From the NCBI GenBank assembly GCA_034190875.2, contig CM067343.1, positions 21,718,076-21,782,075 on the forward strand: 64,000 nucleotides of DNA. The letters run 5' to 3'. Below the pieces are notes generated by a model. The model did no database searches and was not told where the DNA came from. It saw nothing but the letters and a program-made list of their open reading frames with translations. Positions 39,880 to 52,285 of this stretch are shown here, piece after piece. Position numbers and translations under genes: made by a program. The stretch comes from Urechis unicinctus. Lineage: Eukaryota > Annelida > Polychaeta > Xenopneusta > Urechidae. Numbering within the stretch: the first letter of the stretch is position 1; each line of letters starts with the position of its first letter.

Positions 39880-40145
39880 TGTAATTTAAAGTCATAAACC
39901 TCTTCAAGTTTACCATACACTGCAAGAATAGTGCATCACGTTTGCTGATCTGTCTCTGATCATTAGAGATTGATCAGTAAACGTCATGTACTGTTCTTGC
40001 AGTGTATGCTTAACTGGAGGATGGTACGTAATCGAAAGCATACTTTATGACACTCGGTTTTGTAACTTAAATACTGGATTACCTGATGGATAATAAAACC
40101 TCGATTGGTGTACGCGTATACGCGTCGCAACTTCACAATAAGTGT
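39880..40145 (+). repeat. Duplicated module 13, copy B
   Basis: Counterpart of 19525-19800. After the shared part it has a 14-base perfect palindrome (ACGCGTATACGCGT) where copy A has TCTGTTATACGCGTTG. Confidence 0.9.
39908..40014. repeat. 107-bp palindrome (hairpin), copy B
   Basis: Same length and same centre (39961) as the A copy. I count 9 mismatches over 53 positions, and two G/A positions mismatch in both copies. It lies in module 13 copy B, 39880-40145. Confidence 0.93.
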
Positions 40146-40149
40146 ATCA

Positions 40150-41284
40150 TTGCATCGTAAGCCAAATGTCAAATCGTTCAGGAATGTACTATGAATCCAA
40201 ATAAATCATCTTCTCTTCACTTGGCGATGTGTCACCCACGCTGCCTTATCTCATGGGCACCTAAATAGCTATCAAATATAATGTGACACGTCTATCCTGG
40301 TTGACCTTCAACACTTTGTTGGTAAAATTAAAATGCACAAAATACGTATGCAATACACATCAGCAATTCACAAATTTCCTTGACATCATAACTGACCAGT
40401 CGGGATGATCTTAATCTATAGAATATAACTATTTCAAGGAAAATGTTATGCGAATGATTGTTTTAATAATTATGAAAGGTGTGCCTCTTTACGCATGAAT
40501 AGTTTTATTGTTAGTTCGTCGTATATATCATCAGTGGTATACTAAAATAGCCTGTTTGTGTTGACCCACTTCGGTCAAGATCACATCCAGTGAAAATGTT
40601 CATATTGATCTGATCTGGTTTTAAATCGTAACAAAGGTCTCTATTTTTCGGATGAAACCACTCTATATGGATTTTGCAGCAAATCAGACCTTGACAATAA
40701 CAATCTACATACACTTATCAAACTTGCAGCCAAACAAAAGGGTGAAGTTGATCAGGTACTGTGTTAGATATGGTCTACGTGAATTGACTCATCCTTTTAG
40801 CTTCTTGACTGGATGAACTGCGGAAATCTGTGTAAGGACTATTTGGCGGGCAAAGCCTAGGGCAATAAGTCTTATTAATCTAGGTTAATTTCCGTTGTTT
40901 CCAAGCTAAAATGTCAAGCAGTTCCTATTTGAACTTGTGATTAATGGTCCTAATAGATGGCGTTGTCCGATTACATTGATAGCACTATAAATTTGTATCC
41001 AAAATAGAGAAGAGAAAAGCTTTCTTCATCGTATTCATATAAAGACTTCAAATGCTGTTAATTTAAAATTTGGTACCGTAATATCAATAACTCTATGCTC
41101 TTTTTAATTCCGCATCAAATTTATGTCGCCCATTATATTCAACCTTTTCTACTGAATGAAAAACAAATGACTAAAATGTAAAAAAACTCAATGCATTCAT
41201 AAATGACGTCAATCCAGATAGCTTCTATATATGCACAGTAACATTCCTATATTGCATTAGGCATTATCTATATTTATTGGAAAA
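40150..41284. other. Stretch without recognised content
   Basis: About 1.1 kb between modules 13 and 4' of unit B. Small frames only (40511-40714 on the - strand). No recognised feature. Confidence 0.4.
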
Positions 41285-42130
41285 AAAATCGCGGTCACGA
41301 ACAAAGCAACTAAATAACTTACGGTTGTGTAATCGGCCAGGATTAGAGTCAAGAGTTCGGCGGTGGCAAAGTATGTCAGGCCATTTATTGGGGAGGGGAT
41401 TAGACTGTTATTAACGAGAAAACTGGGACATATAGCGCATAATGCTTATTTAGAAAAGGCAGCCATGTTATGGTTGAGAGCGTATCCAGCATGTAACTTA
41501 TATCATTCATATTAGCCTCCATGTCAATTTCTACTTTACCAAGAAAGATCATATGGAATGGTAATCAAATTTATGTGGTTATTAATAGATTGAAAGGGCC
41601 AGACACCTCCTTGAATACCAAAATACTGATAAAGCTCTATTAATTCCATATTATTCATAGGATAAGGTTATGTAAAGCTTCAAAGGCAAATTCAAAATAT
41701 TTCTAACTTTATTCCCGATTTCAGTTACATTTACAGATATCAGTTACAAAGAATACAATTGTCAGAGACAGCATTTTTTCTCACAACAAGACGTCTCTGT
41801 AGTGTGCTCATACAGGTATACAATATGTTCAATTGATGATATGATATAAGTAATTATTTTCGGAACAGATTATTAGACATAAATGATCGTAGCAAGCTTA
41901 CTAAACACAGGAGTATAATGCAAAAAATTCAGCTATAGCGTATGCGATGGATGCAATCGTAGTATTTGTAGTATACTAACTGGTATTATGTGGCCGCTGT
42001 GGTATGTTATATAGTTAACAATCGGTCTATATTGCAAAATGCTTGTGCGCAATAATCGGACATTGGAGAGTACACTCCTGTTATAACCTCACCTTTAACA
42101 AACAAAAAGCAAGAGCTACGCATTGAAGTT
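41285..42130 (+). repeat. Duplicated module 4, second copy in unit B
   Basis: Matches 31785-32470 with about 280 bp inserted in its middle (roughly 41460-41735). More diverged than the other two copies. Confidence 0.72.
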
Positions 42131-42269
42131 ATTACACCATTTTTGGACTGTTTGAGTAGTAATGCGTGAGTGTAGGAACTCAGTTAACACGCTCGATCGT
42201 ACCTCCCTATTTGCCTAGACTTCGACCTGTTTAATCGTGCTGCACTGCCTCGGTTATTGCTCATTATAT

Positions 42270-42830
42270 GGATAACTGTGTAACCGATGCCACATGACGT
42301 CCTCGCGGAGAACAATGACCGTATGGAATATGTTTAATTGTGTGTTATTGAATACAATCACATCCGTTTGCTCCTTTTACAGGCCGTATGCCATTATTGT
42401 GGAATATTTGAAGAAGAACAACTGCACGGGTTATGAAGAACTCGTGTTGTTCCCATTGTTACTAGCATATCGAATTCTAGTTAAAAATGCTGTGTCAGCA
42501 TTTAATATTTTGGCTGTGTTTATTCTGGTATGAAGGTTTGGAACTCCAGAATGACCATAGCAACAAACCGATTTAAGTAGAACGTTGATATAGCTGGAAG
42601 TTTTCCTAAGCCCTTAATAGAGACTGAAAATGGATGTGACTTTGGCAGAATGGACTCGCATACTATACCTGGCAGTAAATGTGCAAGGCATATAAGTGAT
42701 GCAAATCGTGAATAAAGATGCTGCGTAATATATTCGATTAGCGAGGGTCGGAGCAATAAGTTCGAGCAAATTCGTAAATAACAGTTTTGTGCGAAATAGA
42801 CACAACGATATTATTATATACGCAGAGCTA
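42270..42830 (+). repeat. Duplicated module 14, copy B
   Basis: CACG..GAGAACAAT, the TATTTATTCTG..ATGAAGG stretch, GTTGATATA and TTTTCTTAA/CCTAAGCCCT occur in the same order in 62480-62870. The 79-codon frame 42294-42533 is not kept in the other copy. Confidence 0.65.
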
Positions 42831-43019
42831 AGCAGAAATGAAGCAACTGATGCCAGCGCGGTATGATATAACTTTGCTAGGTATTTAGCATCAACATAAA
42901 CGTCACATATGTTCTATACAATTTAGCACAATGTGTTTACTTGATAAGCCGTTCCGCTTACCAAAGGCTTACGACAAGTTTATGCTTCGTTAGATTTGCG
43001 TTAAATGGTTTGCGTCCGA

Positions 43020-43215
43020 GAACCATGTTTTTAAACGATGGTTGATGAACAACCACGTTTTAGCACAACACTACAGACGAGAAGCGGTCACAGATCAATG
43101 ACGTCATGATGTTTTTACCTTTGGACGCAAAAACAAAGTAAACTAATGGTTTGCTGCTAATATCTATCGAACGTATGTCGATATAATTGCTTTTGGACAT
43201 AGTATGGTTGATTGG
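43020..43215 (+). repeat. Diverged copy of the end of module 6
   Basis: Shares the pattern GAAGC..TCA, GGACGCAAAAACAAAG and TCGAACGTATGTCGATAT with 8820-8960 and 33480-33600. Alignment is weak but placed in the expected order between modules 4 and 7. Confidence 0.55.
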
Positions 43216-43300
43216 ATATTATCTCGTGGTCATATAAGCAATAGTGTGCACTCATGTGATGGTGCCACGTTTTGCTGTCATTGATGAACTTACCCATGGC

Positions 43301-43327
43301 TCAATATATATATATACATATATATAA

Positions 43328-43396
<69 letters not shown>

Positions 43397-43552
43397 GGTG
43401 TGTATATATATATATATATAGGTGTATATATATATATATATATATCTATATATATAGATACATATATATATATATATCTATATCTATATCTATATCTCTC
43501 TATCTATATCTCTATATATATATATATATATCTCTATATATCTCTCTATATA

Positions 43553-43593
<41 letters not shown>
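43301..43593. repeat. Compound (TA)n/(TATC)n microsatellite
   Basis: About 290 bp of TA with GAGA, GGTG and CTCT interruptions. The Tyr-Ile frames here are not genes. Confidence 0.97.
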
Positions 43594-43596
<3 letters not shown>

Positions 43597-43734
43597 TGAG
43601 AGTAAACCTTTTTTTCCGTATATTCTTAGTAGCTCTCATTTGGTGTTGCTTACTAGTTTTGTTTGTTCATCAATGTGAATTGTATAATCATTACACAATT
43701 ATGTTAGTCCCTCAATTTGCCTCCGATGTGTACC

Positions 43735-44160
43735 GTTTATCATAATTGCACCCGTCGGTGTTGACAGCGCCTTTTATTTTCACTGCCGTGAAACACTTGG
43801 CCTCATCAATGCGTGTCAGGTTTAAACACATAAATATGCATCAATTATGGCATAACTCACATTCGTATGACACTAGCCACATGCAGCCGATGCTATATGT
43901 TGCTATAAACTCAGACAATAATTCGGGTACATTGCGCAACACCAATATGAGACTCCTACTAGCTGCAATTCCACCACGATCTATTAACTGTGTCATACTC
44001 ATAATCAATTATGCAATGGAATAGTTTGATATTATTGGATTATCATTCTAACACCTTTAATTTCCCATGTAAAACTTAAAACAAGCATATTGAAACAGTA
44101 TCTGGCAAATATTCCGTTAATATATATGCAGCGGCCATGTATGAATTATTGCGTATCAAT
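43735..44160 (+). repeat. Duplicated module 7, second partial copy in unit B
   Basis: Matches CTTGGCCTCATCAAT, GCCACATGCAGC.GATGCTAT and AACACCAA.ATGAG of 34200-34450. The later part corresponds to 34600-34710 (GCAGCGGCCAT). The middle is deleted. Confidence 0.75.
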
Positions 44161-46010
44161 CTAATACGCAAATAAATGCGTTAATGTGGAACGTTATGCT
44201 TTGGTGTTGCATCATGTCTCTCAATGGTTGTGCGTCGAATTCGTTATTTGGTGTCTTACTCTCGTTAAAGCACAACACCAGCTCTCAGTGTATAATATTT
44301 AGAGAACAAAAACAGTGCACTTATTTTATCATTAATTTGTAGTTAATGGTGTTAAGTTTCCTAGGAATTAGTGTTTAGTAAGAAAGATTCACGCCGATTA
44401 TGCATGGAGACATATTCAAAGGTACATTATATTTGTTCGACAATATTCTCCATGTGTTTCCTTGTAATATTTCTTTAGCAGTACCGTAGGCATCACTCAG
44501 ACCAATGCATGATGCACACCACTGTCTTCTGGAGTGTCACTTATTGAACAGAAAAAAATCTTCCAATGGCAATAACTTTGTGATGTATGTGCACAGCCAG
44601 TTTTTTTATTTGCAAGAGACTCATAAACGACAATGGGGATATCATGCTGCTTTGCCTATAACCTGCATAGTAATCTGGTTAAAGGTAACCTCTACTCCGT
44701 CGACAATAATTTGCGTTAACGGGGATGATATGGACCCCATCGGCCTTGTACTGTGTCTCTGAACTACAACAATATAATCACAGTGCCACCTTACCATCAG
44801 GTCAGATGCACGTCATATTTACACTGAGTATGCTTTGGTGCGAAATCATTGGCTAAATATTGCCGCAGATCCTTATTGCATAAAGACATGAATTATATAG
44901 GTGCATAATAAATATGTTGAACATATTTCGCTGCTCCAGCTTTTAAGGGAATTAACCTTGGCTGTGAGTATTCGAAAGGTAAGTTAAACAATTTCAACAC
45001 TTCCAGAAAAACAAAACTAAATCGCGGATATTCATCTACTGAGGTGCTCATGTCTGCGTCGCTAATGTACAAAATATTCTCAAGCAAACAACTTACATAC
45101 CATGCCAGGCATACGCATTACATATGGATTTAATCAGAGAACAACCGTTCTGACAACTACAAAGCTCAAATATTATTAGGCAGTAAAAATATTATCATGC
45201 TGAGATATACATTATTGATCGAGTGTAGTTCACTGCATAGCCTGAACAACTTATTTATGCACCCAACTTCAAATCGTATCTGACACTAACATAGCTTCGT
45301 CGGAGCATGGTCATAACAAACAAGTGATTCAACAGGTGTCTTAACACGGCCGCCTATGTCGCGGAGTGTAGGATTAAAATGTTACATGATCAAATTGCAA
45401 ACAGGTTTGCGTGCTTCCAAAACCATATAGGTGAAGTGCACTTTATTCACAACGTCCATCACAGAGTTCGACTTCACGGTCTCCTACCGCTGTCCATATA
45501 GCCTTGTTGTTTCACGTACGACTTAAATTTGTGAAATTCCCCCTTCCACTGTGACCTATTGCTTAACTGGTTTTTTTTAGTACAGAGCTCACTTAACATT
45601 AACGCTGGACAAAGCACCTTTTAATCTTTGTCGGATCTTTGTATATTATCCTATAATGTAGATTGTGTAATATGGTGCTGATAAACAAATAAAAGCCCCA
45701 TATATGCCTCTATTTGACCCTTCGAATGTTTTACTCGCTGTGGAATGCTTGAGCTTCTTACCGAGTGTGTTACAAGGGAGGTGTTAGTCTGCAGTCAAAT
45801 CGAATGTTCGTTTAAGTGATTATGGATATCCAACAGTTAAGTCGCTTTCGTAACTCTTTTATCCATGAAATATCATCAATTATTGTATAACTTTCTAATG
45901 ACGTTACAACAAAATAACACAAAGTGAGGTGTTAAATATCATTCGACCCAACACGTGATGCTGAATATTATTCATATAACCCTCATGAAACATGATTTGC
46001 ACCTATTTTT
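44160..46010. other. Stretch without recognised gene
   Basis: The best frames are 44505-44762 (+, 85 codons) and 44893-45087 (-). Neither has a domain I recognise. Only 45100-45200 has a partner, at 62820-62900. Confidence 0.4.
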
Positions 46011-46014
46011 TTGC

Positions 46015-46770
46015 ACCTTCTTACATATTGACAGCCAATCAATTACAGCATCGGCAAAGCTCGAAGTGCTCATTACCTATTATTTGTTACTTTTCTATGA
46101 TCGATGAAACCACAAATAAGGGCCGCTTGATGAGAGATTGCAATCCATAGCAAAAAGCTTGAAGGTACATGCATGATGTTAGCAAAGGCAATCTACGCCA
46201 GAGTTAGCCAGGCATTCGGTGTGGGAATCCATGAGATCGGTTGTGGCTTTATACACAGCGACTGCGCACAAATAAGAAGCTTGAATACGAGGAGGGATTG
46301 TCCAGCTAAAGCCTGTACGTGTGTGTTTGTTAATCAAAGTTTATGTCTGCAATGCATGCTATAAATGCTGCGGTGCCTAATTCATCACACATGCCACGGA
46401 CACTATAGGAGCGCTGACATGCTCTTTAAGGCCAAACAAAATGACTGTGCTACGACATTGAAGCGATATTTAATGTTTGTTATACAGGAAAGCATGTTTG
46501 ATGTTTTTATGAGGGAAGACATATCGAATGTCTTTCTACAAACACACGTCCGGCAGCATATGTGATTCGCAAATGATCTTATTGCCAGTAACTACGCTTT
46601 TAATTGCGGGTCTGCCAGCTCATTCCATATTTGTGCTTTTACATATTTAAATTTTAAAACACTTTTTCAATAATAGTAGAAAAACCCATTAACATTAGCA
46701 TTTATATCTTCCTAATAACGGACTGATATTGATTGCTGATGCTCAATTTATATGGTTTGTTAACCATTTC
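46015..46770 (+). repeat. Unit end module, copy B
   Basis: Counterpart of 22490-23060, with about 180 bp extra at 46420-46600. In both units it precedes the unit start module, by a few bases in A/B and about 2.4 kb in B/C. Confidence 0.9.
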
Positions 46771-47139
46771 AAAATGTGCAATAAGATATTGCTATCTAAA
46801 GAAAAGTCTATTCACAAATTACACTGCATAACAACCTGTCAAACAGTAAGGGACACGCTAGTCAGCGGTTTTAGAAGTGATATCAATGAGAATGGAAATA
46901 TCTAGTTAGTAGACTAAGAGAGTACAACTCAGCAGTGACTCATGCACACTATCCCTTTCGAACCTTTCGGCCCTCGGACACTGTTTATTCATACTCCGAT
47001 ATTGGGAGGTTACAATTGCCATATCTTAACTTGTTCTATCCTGAAATGATAACCTCCTGTTTATAATACGTGTTGACAAATCATGCCAACGCGGCAACGA
47101 AGCAGGTGTGTGATGTGATGCTTTTTAATGCCATACACG
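46771..47139. other. Spacer without recognised content
   Basis: Between the unit end module and the foldback-like element; nothing recognised. Confidence 0.4.
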
Positions 47140-47905
47140 ATGCTTACAAAGAGTGTATAGCTTCGCTAAGAGCGCCAACTAAAGCCTCAGCCCGAGAAAA
47201 AGAATGAAGACGCCACCTGTTAGGCGCTTTGCGTCGCTTTGTCACAATATCCAGGTGGAATTCTCTGATTAACTTGGGGCCGTGGTCGCTACGACCAAAC
47301 CGATGACTTCATGTCTTTAACAGTCGCCGACCCTGATACGTCGGATCAACAATTGCGTGCGCTTTTGTTGATTTCATAGTATCGTCGCCTGATGACGGCC
47401 TTGTATTGCATGTTATTTCATAATCCCCACACTGCTTAGCGAAGCCATAAGCTCTGGGATCGAGATCTTCACATGTCACATGCAAGCCAACAATTGTTAA
47501 AGTTTACTACCGGCCAGTACCCTCGTTCTAGAAGGCTATTGACTATTTGATATCATTATTTACAGCGCGGACATTAAAGATCGAAAATATTAAACGGCAC
47601 GGACGCTGTGAGAGGCGAAATGTTTTCGATATGTCTACCAGGGTAATTTATCAAGTTGACATTTATTTCACATTGTAGTTGCTATTTTTAAACATCGGTC
47701 CGGCCTGTTTTGGCTGCGAAAAGGCTCTGCGAAATTACATTTTCCCCGCTCTCACCAATCGCATTGACGTAAGCCCAGTAATCCCGTGTGCTTTTGTTTA
47801 TACCATGGTAGCGCAATCTACCGATTGTAGTGTATTATAATAAGCGAAGCGATCCCCACAGAGCCCCACAAAGTCAACCCTCTTAGCGATATTATATACT
47901 CTTTG
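47140..47905. mobile_element. Possible foldback/MITE-like element related to 29304-29500
   Basis: The right end 47735-47905 is the inverse of 29304-29480. The left end 47145-47185 (ACAAAGAGTGTATAGCTTCG, then CTAAGAG) is in turn the inverse of 47867-47902, so a segment of about 765 bp is bounded by imperfect inverted repeats of about 40 bp. A partial direct copy of the right-hand part lies at 47340-47440. No target duplication is clear and no protein is encoded, so its class is unknown. Two independent insertions of the same family facing each other would look the same. Confidence 0.5.
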
Positions 47906-48926
47906 ATGCTAAAAATATGGTATCCATCATAGCGCCTAGCTTCGTAGACCTGGATGTAATAGGTTTACTCTGGTGTCCACATGGTTTTTTATATTTGTCT
48001 TGTAATAATCAATAATGACCTCTGACACCCCATGAATTGAGTAGCTCTTTTATCTGTTATCAAGCTGCATTTCTAATGTGACTTAGCCTGACTCTATTTG
48101 ATGTTGCAGGAAAGGTATTCTCGGCATGAAGCAGATTTATTTACGTACAATGAACGGTTAATGCAAATTATGTAGACCATATCATCTCTAAAATACGATC
48201 ATCAGTAATGTCTACGATCTGTCAGGAGCGAATAGCTTATGGATCACTCAGGCACTGCAAGATCACGGCACATGATTCTTTTCTTGGTGCAGATAACGGA
48301 TCCTAACAAGCTGTCAAGAAAGATTCCAGCCAGATTTTTGTTACCTTCATATTAACCAGTAATGCATCACATCATAATTCTACCCCATATACATTTTGTG
48401 GCATATCCTGTGGCACGGCGATATGCACACACGCTCTTTGTATCTTAAACTGATGTGTTTTCCCGCCTCATAACTAGCCTTCTTGTGCATAATTTTCTGC
48501 TGCTTTTGATGGTTAGTAAATGTATTTGGAAGGAAGCCTGAAGGGCTACTTCGGCTTTTGTTAGATTGACTGTACTCATGCTATAACGATATGGAAAATA
48601 AGGTTGATACTAGGAACCATCGATGCATTCATATTGCTCGCAGGTAGCGCAAGTGTATTATCTTTACCCATTAGTGCCGGATAATGAACGTATAGTATAT
48701 TCATGTACGAATACACAGCTCTTACAGTACATACCGCAAAGGGTTACAGCTCAATCAAGCAAGTAACAACTTCCGTGGCGCCGTAAATAATGTATGTCAA
48801 GAGACGTTAAAATCATTGCGGTATTATTGGAGGACTATATATAGAAGACCACAGGACGTGGTAGATTACTTAAGCGACGTTACCGCTTCCCAATCACATT
48901 CAGGGTGCCATTCGTGGATTATGTGA

Positions 48927-48929
<3 letters not shown>
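47906..48929. other. Spacer without recognised content
   Basis: About 1 kb preceding the large (TA)n tract at the B/C junction; no gene or repeat recognised. Confidence 0.4.
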
Positions 48930-49160
<231 letters not shown>

Positions 49161-49191
49161 AGCGATATTGCTTTCCTTAAATGGATGTAAC

Positions 49192-49375
49192 AACCACCAA
49201 GGCATTTCTGACAAGAACTAGTGTATATCCAAATTCCAGTTAAGATGATGCAAGACACTTGAATAATTGTACTCATTACACGTCCCAATGACCCGATGTC
49301 GTGCTTCCGATATTGCGTTTAAGTTAATTGGGGTCGCTCTCTAAACGAAGAAAATGACTAGTGCGTTCATGAGTT
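49192..49375 (+). repeat. Unit start module, copy C
   Basis: Matches 6-180 through GCATTTCTGACAAG and the CGATGTCGTG block. Homology resumes at 49415-49475 with 307-352 (CAGATAAA, then TGTGCA/TGCATGCAC). It is immediately preceded by a 229-bp (TA)n tract. Confidence 0.8.
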
Positions 49376-49782
49376 TATGTGTTCATATTGATATATATGC
49401 ATAATGACATACATATATATTAACATATGCACATATATATTTGCAGATAAATATGCATGTGTGCATGCACCCGCAAACAACTACACACACACATCTATAT
49501 AAATGCATGTGTATGCACGGACTGCCAAGATATCCTCATGCTACTCAAAAGTACATATGCCAGCTCCAACAGTTTACTGTCAAAGTGTTCACTGTACTCA
49601 ATACACATTAAGACAAACATTATCACTGTCTGATGAAAAAACTCTTCCGTGTCTCAGCAGCAATTGTGGTCGACGCAATACTTCATGTGGGGCAGAAGGC
49701 GTACTAACTTCCCCATAGGTCATTGATTGAGCGCACTAAATGTCTTGAAATCACTCTTGATTGTTTTTCCTTACAACCACCC
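49376..49782. other. Unit C sequence left of the transposon
   Basis: Its first 100 bp match 307-352 in unit A. The rest, including a 71-codon frame at 49503-49718, is unrecognised. It ends at the TTAA target duplication. Confidence 0.45.
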
Positions 49783-49786
49783 TTAA

Positions 49787-49799
49787 AGGGCCACTAAAA
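49787..49799 (+). repeat. Left terminal inverted repeat with TTAA target duplication outside
   Basis: Thirteen bases AGGGCCACTAAAA follow TTAA at 49783-49786. They match the reverse complement of 53011-53023 exactly. Inward of the repeat the two ends diverge (T-run on the left, a mixed A/T stretch on the right). Confidence 0.92.
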
Positions 49800-49997
49800 C
49801 GATTTTTTTTTATTCCATATACCGAAAGATTCGAGCATGAGAAATGCTCTGGTGAAGGTTTGAGGTGTGTAGTCGGACAAATAACGAAGTTATTAGAGTT
49901 TAAAGTTGCACTTGTCGCGCCGTGCTGCGCGAACTGGCGGGGTCAAGGTCGCGCGAGTGTGACATCACAAAAGGAGTTGACCGAGTTCACAGCGACA
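49800..49997 (+). promoter_or_regulatory. Left subterminal region and 5' leader of the P2X7-like gene
   Basis: About 200 bp between the left terminal repeat and the first ATG. It begins with a nine-T run and becomes GC-rich from about 49910. It must hold the promoter of the + strand gene if there is one, but I see no clear TATA box. Confidence 0.35.
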
Positions 49998-51237
49998 ATG
50001 GCGTCCGCAGAGGAGTGTTTGAGCGATACGGATAGTTTTTAACGACGATTTTCGATGAATTTGCGGTTTACCTCGAGGATGAAATTGACTGCAATGTTCC
50101 GTCAGAGTCAACAGATCAAATTGATTAAGAACCTGAGATTAAACCGTATCAGTTTGAACCGGAGCACGAAGAGGATCCCGGCGCATTGATGTGGGCGGAG
50201 CCGTCAGAGGAAGACCCACAAGAAGAAAATCGACTGCAGCTGTGCATCGATTCCTGGTAAATAAACAATTTTGATCCGATCACGCGATTATCACACATTG
50301 TAATTTGATTAAACCTGATTGAGGTCATTAAGCGCCCGTCTCTAACCTTGACTAAATACTATCGGTTAGCATCATATTCAAAGACGACATGGATAGACGG
50401 TATAGTCTATTGATATTTACAGCTCTACTGGGCTCTTTCCCTTCAGCTACCGAGCATTTTGTTTAGATAATCATTCACGTTTCGGTGTTTACCGTTTAGA
50501 TAGGGATTACGCGTTGCTATAAGTAAAATGCTGAAAAGTTATTTTATTAAAGTATGTACAAATATCCATAGCTAAGACCATTTGACATGTTGAATACATT
50601 TTCCACAATTAAATTCCATCCATGTCAAAGATGTTATATCAGAACACTTTGAAAAATCTTAAAATATTTGAAAAAGTACTGTTGAAACATAATAATGTGA
50701 CATATGCTGTTGTATTCTTTCAGGTGTACTTGCTCTCACTGCACGCAAATGCTCACCGCCACAGAATGTGTGTGCTGTCAGGAAATCCCTCAGGTAAAAA
50801 AGTGATGGCTGACACTCAATGAATCAAATGAACTGCATGACGCTCCTGTCACATGCATCATACATCACCCCGGATTTGATGGGGTGTGTGTCTCAATCCT
50901 TGGGCACTCAAGAGTTGCATATCAGTCATATATACAAAGGTACAGTAATGGTGGGGAACAAGCTATGCACAAGTGAGTGGATTATTGATCCTTTATCAAA
51001 TTTAAAGTTGTTTATACTAAGCTTGGTTTATTGAACATATGTTCCAATAATTTCCAAATGTATGATTCCAGGCGGTACAGGTATACAGCTTACAAACAAC
51101 TGGTGAAATGGTGTTGGGGATATCTCGGGAAGCACATCAGAGTTCCACTACCAGCGTGTGCTGTGGCACAGATCAGGAAGGGAATCCCCAGTGAAGTGGC
51201 ACAATATAAAGGATTTAAACCTCCTGATCTATCGTGA
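49998..51237 (+). pseudogene. P2X7 intracellular-domain-like zinc-binding protein, three exons, broken
   Basis: Exon 1 is 49998-50256, intron 50257-50723, exon 2 50724-50972, intron 50973-51071, exon 3 51072-51237 (TGA at 51235). The ATG has an A at -3 and a G at +4. Exon 1 encodes an acidic N-terminal stretch ending in a split Trp codon (TG|G). Exon 2 continues it with Cys-x-Cys-x2-Cys, then a Cys-x-Cys-Cys-x-Glu motif, then a Cys-Ile-x2-His-Pro-Gly-Phe motif. Exon 3 gives a basic Tyr-Arg-Tyr-x-Ala-Tyr segment, Trp-Gly-Tyr-Leu-Gly, a Pro-x-Cys and a final Tyr-x-Gly-Phe-Lys. In order and spacing this is the cysteine-rich C-terminal domain of P2X7 receptors, which also occurs alone in many animal transposons. 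Splice sites GTAAAT/TTTCAG and GTGAGT/TTCCAG keep the phase. Lesions: exon 1 needs a frame change near the T run at 50036-50040, then has TAA at 50126; exon 2 has TGA at 50803. No membrane segment is present, so it is not a channel. Its role in transposition is unknown. Confidence 0.85.
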
Positions 51238-51251
51238 ACACCATGAATTCC

Positions 51252-52285
51252 TCATTTAAATCTTGAACTATGTAGGAGTACAGCTGTGGCTTTGTCAGGT
51301 CTGACATATGACGAGCACATTGGTGGAGGAACATCAAACTCATCAAGCAGATGTGCAAACTTCTTTGGGTTGACAGCAACTTTATTGAACAAGAAATTGT
51401 TCAAGATGTTCACATAGTCTGAAAATAATATAATACAGTTTTATATTATTATATGCTTACTCATCACATATTTTATTATTAGTGTCTCTGATCTGTAAGT
51501 ATATATATACAAAGTAAATTGTTAAATTCTTACCGAAACTTTGTTCTCTTTTTTTGGCCTTGACAATGTAGTCTCCTTTCTTGTACTTGGGATACTTGAT
51601 GGGATAAATTGGCTCCCCTTTCTTGTTAACTGCCTGTGTTCGACAACTTCTAATTGAAATGCATCCCAGCTAAATAGAGTCTACAAACATCGAAACAAAA
51701 CATAATCAATTACATCCACTTGAATTGGTACTGGCTTCATATTGAAAATATGTTATTATTATGACTTTACCTGATAAGCATACCCATGTAAGGATATACA
51801 ATCATTTTAGGGGAGAAGTGGAGGATGGTTGAATGAAATGCTTCAACTGATGATGTTTGATATAGGGGGCTAAGTTTCCTTATGTCACGGCACAGTAGTT
51901 TGTTGGTGATGATATCCTCCAATTCAATTTCTCAGCTGCCTTGGTGTCTGATCACACAAAGCCAGCAGTAAGTGTTAGTATGGTTCATTGAGTTTGTACT
52001 ACCTTCAATGTTTAATTTTCATTGACATGACATTAACTTACTGGGCTTAATCCATTGTTTCTTCCTGCTGGTCTCTTGATCAAGTGTGTCATGCTCACAT
52101 GCAGGGTATAAATCACTGTAACCAGTGTGCTTATCCTGTACATGGTAGGCAACAGATTGCCATATGGCTACTGTTAGCTCCTTACTAGCATGACCAAGTG
52201 AGGACCTAGCACACCAGTACAGGTGGTTGGAAATAGATTTTATCCATGGCTGGAGTTCACTGCACTCTTTGAGTCTTGATGCAGC
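51252..52285 (-). pseudogene. C-terminal part of THAP-type transposase, four exons, frameshifted
   Basis: Read on the - strand: about 52285-52042, 51947-51771, 51669-51534 and 51418-51252 (stop TGA). The first piece carries a Trp-Ile-Lys-Ser-Ile-Ser-Asn-His-Leu-Tyr-Trp-Cys segment and a Cys-Glu-His. The second carries a Leu-Ser-Pro-Leu-Tyr-Gln-Thr-Ser segment with Glu-Ala-Phe-His. The third is Lys/Tyr/Pro-rich, and the fourth ends in Arg-Phe-Lys. These are hallmarks of the late part of the transposase that accompanies THAP and P2X7-like proteins in animal elements. Splice sites are good (GTAAGT, GTAAAG, GTAAGA donors), and the first intron has a TACTAAC-type branch site near its acceptor. Breaks: a missing base near 51930, and an out-of-frame region around 51650-51670. 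The catalytic region normally lying between THAP and this segment is absent, with the junction at about 52262-52285. Confidence 0.82.

Noticed and set aside
44505-44762. 85-codon frame considered as a Maverick/adintovirus capsid-like fragment
   Set aside because: Only vague spacing of Trp and Leu; no motif is long enough, no neighbouring Maverick genes occur, and there are no long terminal inverted repeats.
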